The notes under the pieces are model-generated. The model saw only the letters and a program-made list of their open reading frames with translations, was not told the origin of the DNA and did not search any database. Shown piece after piece: positions 20,831 through 31,869 of a stretch of DNA of 64,000 bases. Position 1 is the stretch's first letter. Each line of letters begins with the position of its first letter. The DNA lies in the NCBI GenBank assembly GCA_020466095.1, contig CM035806.1, positions 61,392,229 to 61,456,228 of the forward strand, written 5' to 3'. The stretch is from Chlorops oryzae. Taxonomy: Eukaryota > Arthropoda > Insecta > Diptera > Chloropidae. The position numbers and the translations under genes are program-made.

Positions 20831-23800
20831 ATGGAAGAGTTTTTAGGTAAGCATAATTCATATTCGTTGGCTCTATATTCGAAAATCGTGCCAAAATGTA
20901 AGCCTGCCACACTGAGGCATTAAATTGTTTTTTGATTCCACAAAATGATGCAGAAATCAACAATTTCATGCCTTACTCCTCGACAGAACATGATTTCGAT
21001 AATCATCCAGTACAGCATTATTACGACACAGAAGTTCCCCCACTGGATATGGTCGAATCGTATGAGATGATCGAAAATTACATTATAGAAGAGAACATAG
21101 AAAATTGCGTCGAAGAATGTCAATGGGAGGTCGTAGATGATTTAATAGACTGCGAAGTTCCAGCAGTGATCACTGACGAATCCACGCACTTGGAAACTAA
21201 TAAACAAACTGCTGGCGTTGAATACATATTGGGAGCCGTCGGAGAATCTTTAACGCATGCCATAGAAGAAGTGGTAGAGGAAACAGTAAAAAGATCGAAA
21301 TGCTTCAAAGAATTTTATTACTTTATATTTATTTTAGGTGGAAATCAAAGAAGAAGAGGAAGAGATTTGTGATAATAAATACTATTGTTATGATTGTCGT
21401 TCAGTATTTCGCGACTTAAAAATCGCGGAAGATCATGATTGTCCAGGTATCAACCATGAATTGGAAGATGATGAGGCTAAGAGAAGCAGTGCAAACGACG
21501 CATCGCCTCCAGTTAGCGATGAAGGGCATGAGTTTGTGTGCGCATATTGTGAAAAAAAATTCATGTACTTCGAAGAATTTCAGCATCATAGCAATGGTTT
21601 ATGCCCCGGTCAACTGGGTGCGGAGGAAGTAAGTTAAATTTTCGAATTTTCCCTTTCATTTTTTTTAAATATTTTTTATTAATATAAAATGTATAATTTT
21701 TACTGAATAGCCTGTGCCTGAACAGAAGCCCGAATTCGAATGCACAGTTTGCTCGAGATTGTTTGGAACTGTAAGAGCGCTCAATAGTCACAGTCGAACG
21801 CATAAGATGAAGTTTATGAAAACTAAGGCCTTAGTCGATGGAGATAAAATGGACAGTCCTTCAATAGTTAATGGAATGAGGTTAGTCTCAATGGATTAAT
21901 TAAATTAATTCAAAAACAAGTAAAGAAGTTTACATCGGCTAAGCCGATTGCACACATACCTTTTCCTCAGCCTGAAATATGTTAAAACATTACCTTAACA
22001 AAAATTCCTGCCGTTTTCGTTGTTCTAGCTTGGATATCTATTTATACCTTATCTGTACTTCGATTTAGCTTCTAAAACTCGAGATTATTATTAAGCACAA
22101 AATTTTCGCGAATGGTGGTCATGGTCAAATTTAACCCTTAGAGAACATTTTGTTTAGCTGCGAAATACTAAATTCAAAATAGTGAAAATCAAATTTTCGC
22201 GAATTTCGCGAATGGTGGTCATGGCCAAATTTTAACCTTAAGTGACGACTTTATTTGGCGGCAAAATACACAATCAGAAGAAGCAAAAAAAAATCATTTT
22301 TGTATACAGATATGAGAATAAGAGAAAGAGTGTTTTTTTCTAATGTGTAGGATGATGACCATAAATATAGCGATGTTGCAATTTTTTTTCAGCGAACGCT
22401 TAAGTCTACATGGTAGCTATACACACACCAAATTTCAATAAGCTGGGATGTATAGTAAAAAAGTTATCCAGGAAAAACGTTAAAAATCGTGATTTTTGAA
22501 ACTTCTGAACCACTTCCCACGACCCAAGAAGGGACTACGAAAAAAATTTGTATGCAGTTTTTTGGAAATTTACCTGGTTCATGTCCATGCCAAATTTCAA
22601 TATGATATCTTTCATGGCTTAGGAGTAAATTACTAAAAACTAAAGTGTGACCGACAGACAGACAGACAGACATGGCTTGATCGATTCCTGTTGTCACCCT
22701 GATCAAGAATATATATATATGTCTATATCTATCGCGACTCCTTTGGTATGTTACATACTCCGTGCCAAACTTAATATACCCTTTCCTTCGGAAAAGGTAT
22801 AATGAATACATGACAGGAGAATATTCAAAAGATAATAGCTATGAAATGTGTTTTAAGAATTTTCATACATATAACTACAGTATTTGCTTGGATAATAAAA
22901 TAAATAAATTTTAATTAATATCAAGAGGAAATTAAATGCAAAAAAGTTTTACCAGAGAGCCCAGAAGATTCCTTTTTTTTCTCTCTAAAAAGGCAAATAA
23001 TTTCTATAATATCATTTCAGATGGAACGACCAAGGCCAAAATGCTGAATCTTTCACGTGCCAAGACTGCAATACAGAATTTTCGAATGTTAGAAGTTTAA
23101 AGTGAGCAATTTGAATTCCGCCGTTGATATCAAAAATATTTATTTTAATTGCTTTTAATAGACTCCATCTTCGTATACATAGAGATAAACCTGTGCGCCG
23201 TATTCAAGAAGCTTTACCGAAATTGGCTGCAAAAAAGTATAATCGACTTGATCACTTCTTTTGCGAGATCTGCAACAAAAGGTACTATTTTCTTCCATTT
23301 TATTTGAATCTGCTGTTTAAATTTTTATTCTATTTTTATTTTTTACTTTAAGCTTCGAGGAGAATTTGATTGATGTTCACAAGAAAATGCATCAAAATTG
23401 TGAGGAGCATATTTGTTCGATTTGCAATCGACAATTTAAAAACCAGGAGAACTACGAAATACATAAGCAATTGCATTCTACATCAGATGATAATGGTACA
23501 AAAACTGCATTCATAAAAACTGGGCCAACAGTGGCTGCATTGCGTAATGCAAAAAATGGCGTTAAGTCAATGCATGTAGCAAATGCTAAAAAGACTTTTC
23601 CATGTCAATATTGCGGCCATCTTTTTTGGCGTCCACATGAAAAAGTTCGTCACGAATACGTTCATACAGGTGAGAAACCTTATCCGTGCGAAGTTTGTGG
23701 AAAGCGATTCCGTGTGCCGTATTCACTGACACTTCATCTGCGAACTCATACGGATATACGACCATATGTTTGTCCGAACTGCAATAAAAGGTGCGTCTAT

Positions 23801-24404
23801 TTTTCTGTGACCGTCTGTCTTTTTTTTTTTTTACCAGTTAGATAAATTCGAAACTAACTCTCTCTAACTGCATTTCAGATTCAAATCGCAATCAGTCTAT
23901 ACCCACCACCTGAAAACGCATTTCAATGAACGTGCGTATGCATGCGATATATGTGGAAAATCCTTTCGCACAATGGTTCAATTGTATGGTCATAAGAATG
24001 TACATCTAAAACCTTTCAACTGCACTGTGTGTAGTCGTCCTTTTGCCAGTTTATTTGCAGTGAATTCACATATGAGATCGCATGAAAAACGCACCGAGTC
24101 AGATAACTTCAAGCACGCTTGTAATATTTGCGGCGCTGTGTATGGCGCAGTGCGTGCCCTACGAGCTCATAAAAAGGAAAAACACAACGTGGAAGCTAAT
24201 GAAACCTCACAGCCGGTCTACGATATATCCAACTATGCAGAGGCAAGTGAATGTGGCAACGACCAATTTGAAGCCGATAAAGCGGAAATGTTACTGATAA
24301 GTGCTGCAGCTGAAGCTAGTGTTAATAATGAAAGGTTAGAAAATTTTCCCATTGATCAATACTATGTTAACAATGGGAAGGTAAATGGCTTGGAGATTAT
24401 TTAA
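20831..24404 (+). CDS. C2H2 zinc-finger protein, about 12 fingers
   Basis: Eight exons joined by GT-AG sites with matching phases: 20831-20846, 20954-21285, 21338-21628, 21711-21880, 23021-23101, 23162-23281, 23353-23790 and 23879-24404, giving 657 residues. The start is MEEFLEINNF. An acidic N-terminal part (about 1-120) precedes the fingers. The first two are atypical: CYDCRSVF...HDC and FVCAYCEKKF...HH...C. About ten canonical C-X2-C-X12-H-X3-5-H fingers follow, with one TGEKPYPC linker near 23690. An acidic tail ends VNGLEII. It is a likely nuclear DNA-binding transcription factor. I cannot name the ortholog. Intron 4 holds a DINE-like repeat. The gene converges on ana2 with a 323-bp gap. 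Confidence 0.85.
21912..22806. mobile_element. DINE/Helentron-like element in intron 4 of the zinc-finger gene
   Basis: Starts AACAAGTAAAGAAGTTTACA, carries (GACA)n GACAGACAGACAGACATGG at 22655-22675 and TATATATATGTCTATATCTA, and ends with a hairpin TATACCCTTTCCTTC / GGAAAAGGTATA near 22780-22802. Two blocks around CGCGAATGGTGGTCATGG repeat at about 22110 and 22210. The architecture is shared with 56935-58220. Confidence 0.5.
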
Positions 24405-24727
24405 AATTGTTGTAAATATATTAAAGATAAAATAGAATTCGAGATTGAGAATAGATTTAATAACACCAGGATTCTGTTTCAAACACGAATTCCAGTATTT
24501 CTGCTTACAAGAAATGATTTTTACCAAAAAAAATTTTTCGTTTACTTTCTTTGCTGTTATATTCTTCCTCAAGCATATTGCTGTTTTTATTTAACCTTCT
24601 CATGGGAAGCACTTAACAATTGGATATGCAAAAATTTATCCATCCCAAACATTTTATTTTTTTAGCTAAATTCTTCGTTTATATGCAGTCTTCAATAACA
24701 AATTTCATTGTATTCAAAACGAAAATA

Positions 24728-26265
24728 TTAAAGAAATTTAGGTTGTCGTCTTATATGCTCCAAATCCAAATGTGGCGATTCGGTTTCCGCAGCTGTGCTT
24801 CCATTGGAGCAAGCTAGCGGTGAGTCTTGCACTCTTTCTTGGTATGGTGACGATTGCAAAGCCTTTTGGGTTGGTGAGTTACAGTTTTGATCTGGCAATA
24901 GACGATACTTTCGAAGATATTTATACGAGGCATTGGAAATGTTTGTTGGAGCCTTGTTGAAATTATCAATTTCACGTAGAGGCATTGCTCTTTGCGGCGC
25001 AGGTGTTATTTGAGCATCCTGCAATAGTTCGGTTAATTTTTCGCTTGGCAAATATTTTAGTGCCAGCTCATTCATTACCAAACTTCGCTCGGTGCTAGGC
25101 GTTGGTAGGGCGCTCATGTTTTGCACGTATTGATTGTGAGTGGGTCTATTTTGCTTTGTATTGTTGTTTGGTGTATTTGGACGATGTGTTGTAGATTGCG
25201 CGATTGGCGGTACAGGACGTGAGGTGTCCTTAATTGTTGGACTGTAAACTTTGACATTCGCGAGACCATGTTGCAATTTTCCGCTATCCATGTTGGGCAA
25301 TGGAAGGTTTTCTTGCGATGTGCTGTGTGAGGCAGCTGAAAAATTTCAATTACTTTTGTTTTTAAATCAATCAAAGTTAACAAAAAAAACAATACCTGTT
25401 GCTGAGTCATTTTTGCCATTATCTAGATCATATTGTGTTGACTTGTCGCAGCAAAATACTTTCAATGTTGCGGGAACTTGTTGCATCGATTGTTGAAGAA
25501 AAAACGCTTCCATAATTTGACGCATTTGTTGTTGCTCTTCTTGTAGTCTTCTTATAACGCCAACAAGCTGGTTAAGTTCGACTTTCATATGATTTTCCGG
25601 AGAATCCAAGATGCCAATGTAATCTGTTTGCGTGCTTGCAGAAATTGTAAGTACGTTCTCACTTGGTTGATTTTTTTGAGACAGTGAATCCATTGAGCGG
25701 CGCTGCTCGCTTTTGTATGTAAATTGACTAAAAGAGCTTATTGTTGGTGTTTTACTGCCGTGTGAAAGTACCGGTTGGCTGCCTACTTCAAAACGTATTC
25801 CACTTGGCGTGCTATAAGAAGACGCAGTGGAATATGTATTAACGTAGGTGCCAGAGGAAGGAGCCACCGCGATTGGAAAAACACTGGGACACTTGGCAAT
25901 ATAGTTGGACAATGATGACGGTGGTGCAGTTGCAGATGTAGCCGAAGATGATGAAGGCATATTTGACTCATCTTTCAAGTTTGGTGGAAACGTGACGCGA
26001 GGAAGGATGTTTTTTCTCCAAGAAGCGTAGCTCTGTCCGGGTTTGATGTTGTTCTGATTCTGGTTGTACTCTATCAAAAGGTTTATCAAATTAAAATATC
26101 CATAAAACACCAAAATACCTTTATACAAATAAAGAATTTCTTCTCACCATTTGATTTTTCTAGTATCATTGAAACTTCCGGAACGGTTGGCTTAGTTACA
26201 GATGCATGAACTGACGAACTAGGCATCGGCGGTGGACGCGGCAACATGTCCTCCGTTTCGAACAT
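24728..26265 (-). CDS. ana2: Anastral spindle 2 (STIL/SAS-5 family centriole duplication factor)
   Basis: Exons on the minus strand are 26265-26148, 26070-25396 and 25335-24728, with introns in phase 1, giving 466 residues (Drosophila Ana2 is about 420). Start MFETEDMLPRPPPMP carries a proline-rich motif like the Sas-4-binding segment. Known Ana2 landmarks appear in order: an LC8-binding motif STQTD (185-189), a central coiled coil (about 198-236), a second LC8-type motif STQYD (250-254), and the C-terminal STAN region (about 349-413) ending SNASYKYLRKYRLLPDQ. Ana2 is phosphorylated by Plk4 in its STAN motif and recruits Sas-6 to start procentriole assembly; that is family knowledge. An in-frame upstream ATG at 26319 could add 18 residues. 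The gene looks intact. Confidence 0.9.
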
Positions 26266-26409
26266 TTTTATTTTATATTTTCTACGAGAGACATTGAAAT
26301 TTGAAAAACCATCTAGCACAAGTTACACGATATTCGTTTTTTGTTTATCTGTCAAGCTAGTAGGGTTGTGAGTTTGTCGATAGTATCGATTTTACTGTTA
26401 ATCGCTTTG

Positions 26410-26560
26410 ATTCGTCAATCAGGGGCCGTACCAGTGCTGTCAGACTTTTTTGAAGCAAAATCCCCCAATTTTGGAAAAAAAATCCCACTGATCCCTTTTC
26501 CAAAATAATTTTTCCCACAAAATTCCCTCCCATATTTTTTTTTCTCTTATAAGTAGAGTT
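26410..26560 (+). repeat. hAT-like end fragment (CAGTGCTGTCAGAC)
   Basis: CAGTGCTGTCAGACTTTTTT followed by runs such as AAATCCCCCAATTTTGG resembles the hAT-like element at 35038-35709. A similar end in reverse (GACAGCACTG) lies near 46310. No second end is found here. Confidence 0.3.
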
Positions 26561-27232
26561 TTTTCATTCAATAAAAGAAACGAAATTTAATTATGTACAA
26601 AACTTGTAGGTACATCCCGTGCAGAAAGTATAAAAGCATTTCGGTTATGAGAAACATTAGCTTGAACGTGTAAACGTTAGAATTTTTGACATCGAAATTT
26701 ATGATTTTAATCTTTGTTTAATGTTATAATGTTATACATATGTAAAAGACTTAACAATATCGTCAAAATTGTAAGGACTTGCACTTTTTCTTATATATAT
26801 ATATCACGAAATCCACGAAAAAGTCAACCGCATAGGTCAAAAATGAAATTGCAAAGAGAGAACAGAAATTGTACAGAATATATTCTATGGAACTCCAACT
26901 TCACGTTTTAAGTTTAATTCTTCAAGTTAACGGTAGTTTTTCTTTGTTTTCTTTTAATTTCGCGCAGCGAACGCATTTGAGCAAAATTTTTTGCAGTTTC
27001 ATATCGCTATTTTCGGTGATTGCGTGCGCTGATGGCTCAAATAAATTGAAAAAAAAAAACACTTCATTCAAACTTATTGATATATTGCTAATAAATATAT
27101 ATATGCAAATATAAACAATTGTCATCGACATACCGGGGTAAGTCTATTAAAATAAAGTAAAAAAAAAGTGTAGCGCGTGCGTAACGAAATTGATATTTTT
27201 TCCAATACAGACTCTAATAGCATTGACAGATA

Positions 27233-27700
27233 TATGGTGTAAAGTCTATAGACTTCACACTACAATGGAAAAAGTCTATGTTGGGGTGACACACTACAAT
27301 TGAATTGTGGATTTCTATTGTGGACTTCTTTAAAACAGCTGATAATTGAAAATTAAAACAACAACAAAAACAATAAAAACATTTTGGTAGCATTTAGCCT
27401 CGATTTTATCTCAAAAGAATCCATGAAAATATCGTTTGTTTGTTATATAAATCCATACGATGGAATTAATTTCATGAATTTCGCATAAATTACTTGAAAT
27501 TAGAAATTTAAACATCTGGATTCCGATAAAATAATCGATATTTCGTTTAACTTTGCGCAGCGTTGCCATATCAATCTAAGAAGTCCACAATAAATCCTCC
27601 CTTTCAATGTAGTGTGAAGTCTATAAAAAGTCTATGTTGGCTAAGGTAGACTTCTGAGAAATACCTATGTGTGTCACCTAGACTTCACACCATCATGGTG
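27233..27700. mobile_element. About 465-bp TIR element (TGGTGTRAAGTCTA ends)
   Basis: The left end TGGTGTAAAGTCTATAGACT is matched on the right by the reverse complement of TGGTGTGAAGTCTAGGTG. Inner repeats CACTACAATGGAAAAAGTCT and AGTGTGAAGTCTATAAAAAG extend the symmetry. The ORF-free interior suggests a MITE. It lies directly left of another MITE at 27712. Confidence 0.55.
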
Positions 27701-27711
27701 TAAAATACTTA

Positions 27712-28180
27712 GGGAGCGTCCATAAATGATGTCACGCATTTTTTGCGATTTTTAGACCCCCTCCCCCCCTTTGTCGCAAACCTGTTACATATGAGCTAAC
27801 ACCCTCCCCCCCTGTGTCACGTCACAATTAATATGAAAAAACAGTATAGGCCAATTCACAATTATTGCTAATTTAAGGTTAAATATGCTAACATGTTTTT
27901 TATATGGAGTTTGACATCTCACGCCTACTTTAACACATTAAACCTTAAATTAGCTTGCACTTTGTGACACATATCACTAATTTATAAATATGATGCTATT
28001 TTTCATATAAAAAAATTAATGTAACAAAATCTTTATTTTATATTTTGTTTGTAGTAACAACTATGAAAAGTGTGACATAACATGCTTGGGAGCCCCCCCT
28101 CCACCCTATGTCACAAAACTGTCACAGATGAGCTGACCCCCTCCCCCCCACCAAACGTGACATCATTTATGGACGCTCCC
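27712..28180. mobile_element. 469-bp MITE, TTA target duplication
   Basis: GGGAGCGTCCATAAATGATG on the left and CATCATTTATGGACGCTCCC on the right form perfect 20-bp ends, flanked by TTA at 27709-27711 and 28181-28183. The interior holds C-runs (CCCTCCCCCCC) on both sides. The perfect ends suggest a fairly young copy. TTA duplications fit PIF/Harbinger-like mobilisation. Confidence 0.8.
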
Positions 28181-28429
28181 TTATGTCTGTCAGTGCTATT
28201 ATATAAGAAATTTTTTTCGAAAATGATGTTATGTGTGGATTTTGAGACGGTAAAGCTGATTGACAATTTCTTTTGTATATCTGTGTTGAAAAAAATTTCA
28301 CGCGTTACGCACATGTTACACTTTTTCTTCAGTACTTGTTTTTTTTTGACACAAAGGGTATTTCCGACTTCATCCCCCAGAAAGGGATTTTGAAGTTTTG
28401 TTAATTTTTCAATAGGTTTAACCTAAAAA

Positions 28430-29100
28430 CAAGTGGGCGTGGCAAAGGGACGGTTTTTATAAAGAAATTTAACAAAAGTCGGTATATGGGACCCCTTTTG
28501 GCCTTAAACACCTCTTGATAATAAAAATTATTTGAACATGTGTCTGTGTCGGGTATTTTATTGTCAGGCTCGCCTGACTATAACACCCTTACTTGTTTTT
28601 GAACTATAATTGGAGGCTTAAATATACGCTCAAATTCTAAGTTTCATTAAAATATTTCGAAACAGTCCGAATCTGGGACAGTTTTGGGATTTTTGTGTTA
28701 GACCCTAGTACTGGAGGTACCTTTAATATTGGACTGATCAAGCAAATTTTTGGGGAGGATATTTGTGGCTACAAAGAAGGCATAAGTGCTAACTTGCGTT
28801 CAAGTCCCATTTCAATTTCGGGCGAAGGAGACAATTTTCGAAAAACTCCCTTCTGTCACGCCCACTTTTCCAATTTTTCAAAATCATATTAATTGCTTTT
28901 AAGCATGTTCAAATACCGAATTTCATCAAAATACCTTGAAAAACTTCGATTTTAGAGCAGTTTTTGTGATTATCGTAACGGACCCTAGTACTGGATGTAC
29001 CCCTAAAAATGGTCCGATCGGGTCCATTCTCGAACTTGTTCTTACTCATGTCCCCGTGAGCTCGTATACCAAATTTTGTCAACCGATTTTGAAAGAAAAT
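28430..29100. mobile_element. Rearranged DINE/Helentron-like element
   Basis: 28430-28600 matches 2325-2490 in the same orientation (GTGGGCGTGGCAAAGGGACG...TTGTCAGGCTCGCCTGAC). 28605-29100 matches 1830-2300 in the opposite orientation (GACCCTAGTACTGGAGGTAC near 28700 and 28980). So the 3' end and the body of one element family are joined head to head. Confidence 0.6.
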
Positions 29101-29232
29101 ATTTATATTGAAAAATTCTTTTTATGTCACTTTGCTCTATTATATTAGTATGTATTACATTTTCACCGAAATATGTTTGAAATGGCGTATAGAGCAAAGT
29201 GAATTTTTTTTAAAGCCATAAAATACCCTTTT

Positions 29233-30164
29233 ATGCGTTACATCTGGAGGTTCTGGAGCAGGAGTATTTATAAGGGAAGAGGAGGAACAGAAACTCTTTT
29301 TTCCACTTGGGAGCAAAGCGACAGTGTTTCAGGCTGAGGTTTTTGCTATCCTTAAAGCAATGGATCATGTAGTTGATAAAAGATGGCGGGGTAGAAGCAT
29401 CTATGTCTTTAGTGACAGTCAGGCTGCGCTACTGGCAATGCTTAACCCTGCTGTCTCGTCAAATCTAGTGAAACAGTGCAAAAATAGAGTTAATTACGTC
29501 AGTAAATTCAACTCTGTGCAGCTCAGATGGGTGAGAGGACACTCTGGTGTTGAAGGCAACGAGGAAGCTGATAAGCTAGCCAAACTTGCATCTGATACAC
29601 CTTTTCTTGGTCCGGAACCAGTCATAGGAGTTGCTACTGCCAACATAAGGACGGCTGTTGCGGAATGGGTTTTCCTAACCTGTTCACAGCAATGGCAAAA
29701 TGTTTCTACGTGTAGGTTCTCGAAGCAAATGTTGCCATCTTTGTGTAGCAAATCTGCCAAATTTCTGCTGTCCCTACCTAGGGGAGACTGCAGACTTTTG
29801 GTTAATGCAATCACAGGGCATGGCGCTTTTGCAAAGCACCTCAAGGTGATAGGAGTCACCGAAAATGCTAACTGCCTGTGCTGCGGAGAGGAGGATGAGG
29901 AAACGGCTGAACATTATTTGTTCGACTGCCCGGCATTCTCACGAAGCAGACTGATGGCATTCGGTACGTGTGACATATACGGAAAGAATGCTCTTTCCTT
30001 ATCTTTCAGGAATCTTCTAAGGTTCATTCATAGAACTGAGAAGACCCTGTAAAGAATAGGCCATCTTGGGTCAGTACAATGGACAAATTGGAAGTCTGAG
30101 TGCTGCCCTTGAAAATAGGCGTTTATTTTAATAAAAAAAAAAAAAAAAAAAAATGCGTTACATC
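29233..30164 (+). mobile_element. 5'-truncated LINE with RNase H, poly(A) tail and 12-bp target duplication
   Basis: The target duplication ATGCGTTACATC is present at 29233-29244 and again at 30153-30164, directly after a tail of about 20 A. The inserted 908 bp starts inside the RNase H domain of a non-LTR retrotransposon. Perfect duplication, intact frame and clean A-tail point to a recent insertion. RNase H at this position is typical of the I, LOA and R1-like groups, not Jockey. Confidence 0.92.
29245..30052 (+). pseudogene. LINE ORF2 C-terminus (RNase H plus zinc knuckle), truncated
   Basis: Open from the truncation point to a TAA at 30050-30052. RNase H landmarks are FQAEVFAIL (Glu), VFSDSQAALLAM (Asp) and WVRGHSGVEGNEEADKLAK (His and Asp). 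The first Asp of the domain lies in the missing 5' part. A cysteine/histidine knuckle CLCCGEEDEETAEHYLFDC follows. No stops or shifts are present, but the copy lacks endonuclease, RT and promoter, so it cannot act alone. Confidence 0.9.
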
Positions 30165-30997
30165 AAGGATTCGAAAATATACTCTTCGAATAACTATTCT
30201 TGCACAAATTAATAGTGAAACACACAAAAAACCTTATCGTACAGTTTTTGAAAAAAAATAGTTTCAAACTTCAACTTCGATTTACGCGAAATGTGTTTTT
30301 TGCACGTAGAGCACATGAATCCCCGGGCGACAATATGGTAATTAGTTTTCGTCTGTTTGTACGGGAAACAAGTATCATTTTCTGTTGGAGTTGCATGCGC
30401 CTTTAGGGGCTGTCCATTAATTAGAAAGAACTTCTCCAAAGTTAAGCTCACTTTCCAATATTTTTAGCAAATTGTCTTGCTTTAATTGACTTTGTTTTTT
30501 TAAGGCCATTTATCGATCATCGGAATTCCCTATCATCTTATACATTTTTGAACAATGACGTACATATTTTTCTTCAGAATTACTGAGTAATGTATAATGA
30601 ACTATATGAAATGTTCCAATTAAATTGCAAAAAACTCCGAAATTTTCGTTTTATCTCATCCACTGATCGATGCAATGCTTAGAAATATTTAGGAAAAAAT
30701 TTCGAGTTTTAACAAGGAGCGCACTGGGTCAAAACATTCGATTTGCATGAATTAATTCAAAATTCAAATTTAAAATTTGTGGACATGTCTTGTAAATACT
30801 TTTAATTAATTGATAAATGAAAATTAAGATCCAGGATCCGTTAAAGAAATCCGTAAGTTTTTTTCAGCTAATTGGAGTAAATGTAACAAAATTTAAAGAA
30901 CACATTTAAAAACTAAAAAAACCACCGATCTTCCTGTAAAACTCCGAAACTATAACAACAAAATCTCTCGCTGCACTGCACAAAAATGTTTGTATGT
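30165..30997. other. Spacer between LINE insertion and RING gene
   Basis: AT-rich DNA that continues the pre-insertion target sequence. No gene is supported. Confidence 0.5.
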
Positions 30998-31783
30998 TCA
31001 CAAAAAAAAGGAACTGTTGGGCCGACTTCGTATGAAGCTAGTGGCAATATTTTGATTTTTGAATGAAAAATTTTCCACCTGATTACTCTTGATACCGAAA
31101 CCGCAATTCGGTGCAGCAGCATTAACTGGATCGTATCTAGGACGTTTGTGACTCGCGAAAGAATTTGCCTCATGAAACAAAGTTAGCGGTTCAGCGTTCA
31201 TAGACCTCCGGTCGGCGACGGTGCGTTTTCGGAAACATTTTTTATTCATTTTTGACTTTTCAAGTGCTTTCAACATTCTCCTTTCTTTGTAAGCGGCTAA
31301 CAGGGGACGAACACGACGTTCTAATGTGGCATTTTCATGGATGAGTTTTTGAATTTCATCTTTCCTCGATTGAACTTCGTCGGCCAGTTCCAAGGCTATT
31401 TGTTCTCTCTTAGCGAACTTTATCTCCATAGAATCGATGGCGCTCATAATGTGATTACGATGTTTGTATTGGAATTTAAATATACGCGCGGTCGGTACAT
31501 CACTGACCCATGGATTCGGATGGAAGAGCTCCTTGAGATGGCGCGGCATGTCATTTCCGAGCGCACGACCGCGTACAATATTCGAGCATATGCTGCATTT
31601 ATATGTGTACTTATTTGAGTCCAACGTTGTATTCGAATCAGATGTTAAACAATTCGCACATAAAACATGATGACACGAAAGAAAATACAGAATAACCCGT
31701 TTCATGGGATAAATTTCATAGCAACGATTGCAGTGGATCCAATACTTGAAAGCCTCGTCATTTATGTCCGCGGATGGTTCCAT
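30998..31783 (-). CDS. Zip3/RNF212-type RING protein (vilya/narya/nenya-like)
   Basis: A single-exon 261-residue protein beginning MEPSADINDEAFKYWIHC. The N-terminal C3HC4 RING uses C18, C21, C37, H39, C42, C45, C63 and C66 (CNRC, SCHHVLCANC, YKCSIC). After it come NDMPRHLKELFHPNPW and a predicted coiled coil at about 110-165. The tail (165-261) is basic and serine-rich, without a fold that I can recognise. RING, then short link, then coiled coil, then Ser-rich tail is the layout of Zip3/RNF212 meiotic proteins. In Drosophila these are Vilya, Narya and Nenya, needed for meiotic double-strand breaks or crossovers and thought to act as SUMO/ubiquitin E3 ligases. Which of the three is the ortholog is not clear. 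Confidence 0.7.
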   Translation of the reverse strand: MEPSADINDEAFKYWIHCNRCYEIYPMKRVILYFLSCHHVLCANCLTSDSNTTLDSNKYTYKCSICSNIVRGRALGNDMPRHLKELFHPNPWVSDVPTARIFKFQYKHRNHIMSAIDSMEIKFAKREQIALELADEVQSRKDEIQKLIHENATLERRVRPLLAAYKERRMLKALEKSKMNKKCFRKRTVADRRSMNAEPLTLFHEANSFASHKRPRYDPVNAAAPNCGFGIKSNQVENFSFKNQNIATSFIRSRPNSSFFL

Positions 31784-31869
31784 TAAGTCGATGATCTTTT
31801 GAATTTCGTTTGCACTTTTGAGAAGAATTTTGAGACTTCTTGTTTAATTGATTATTTCGTTGCGATATA

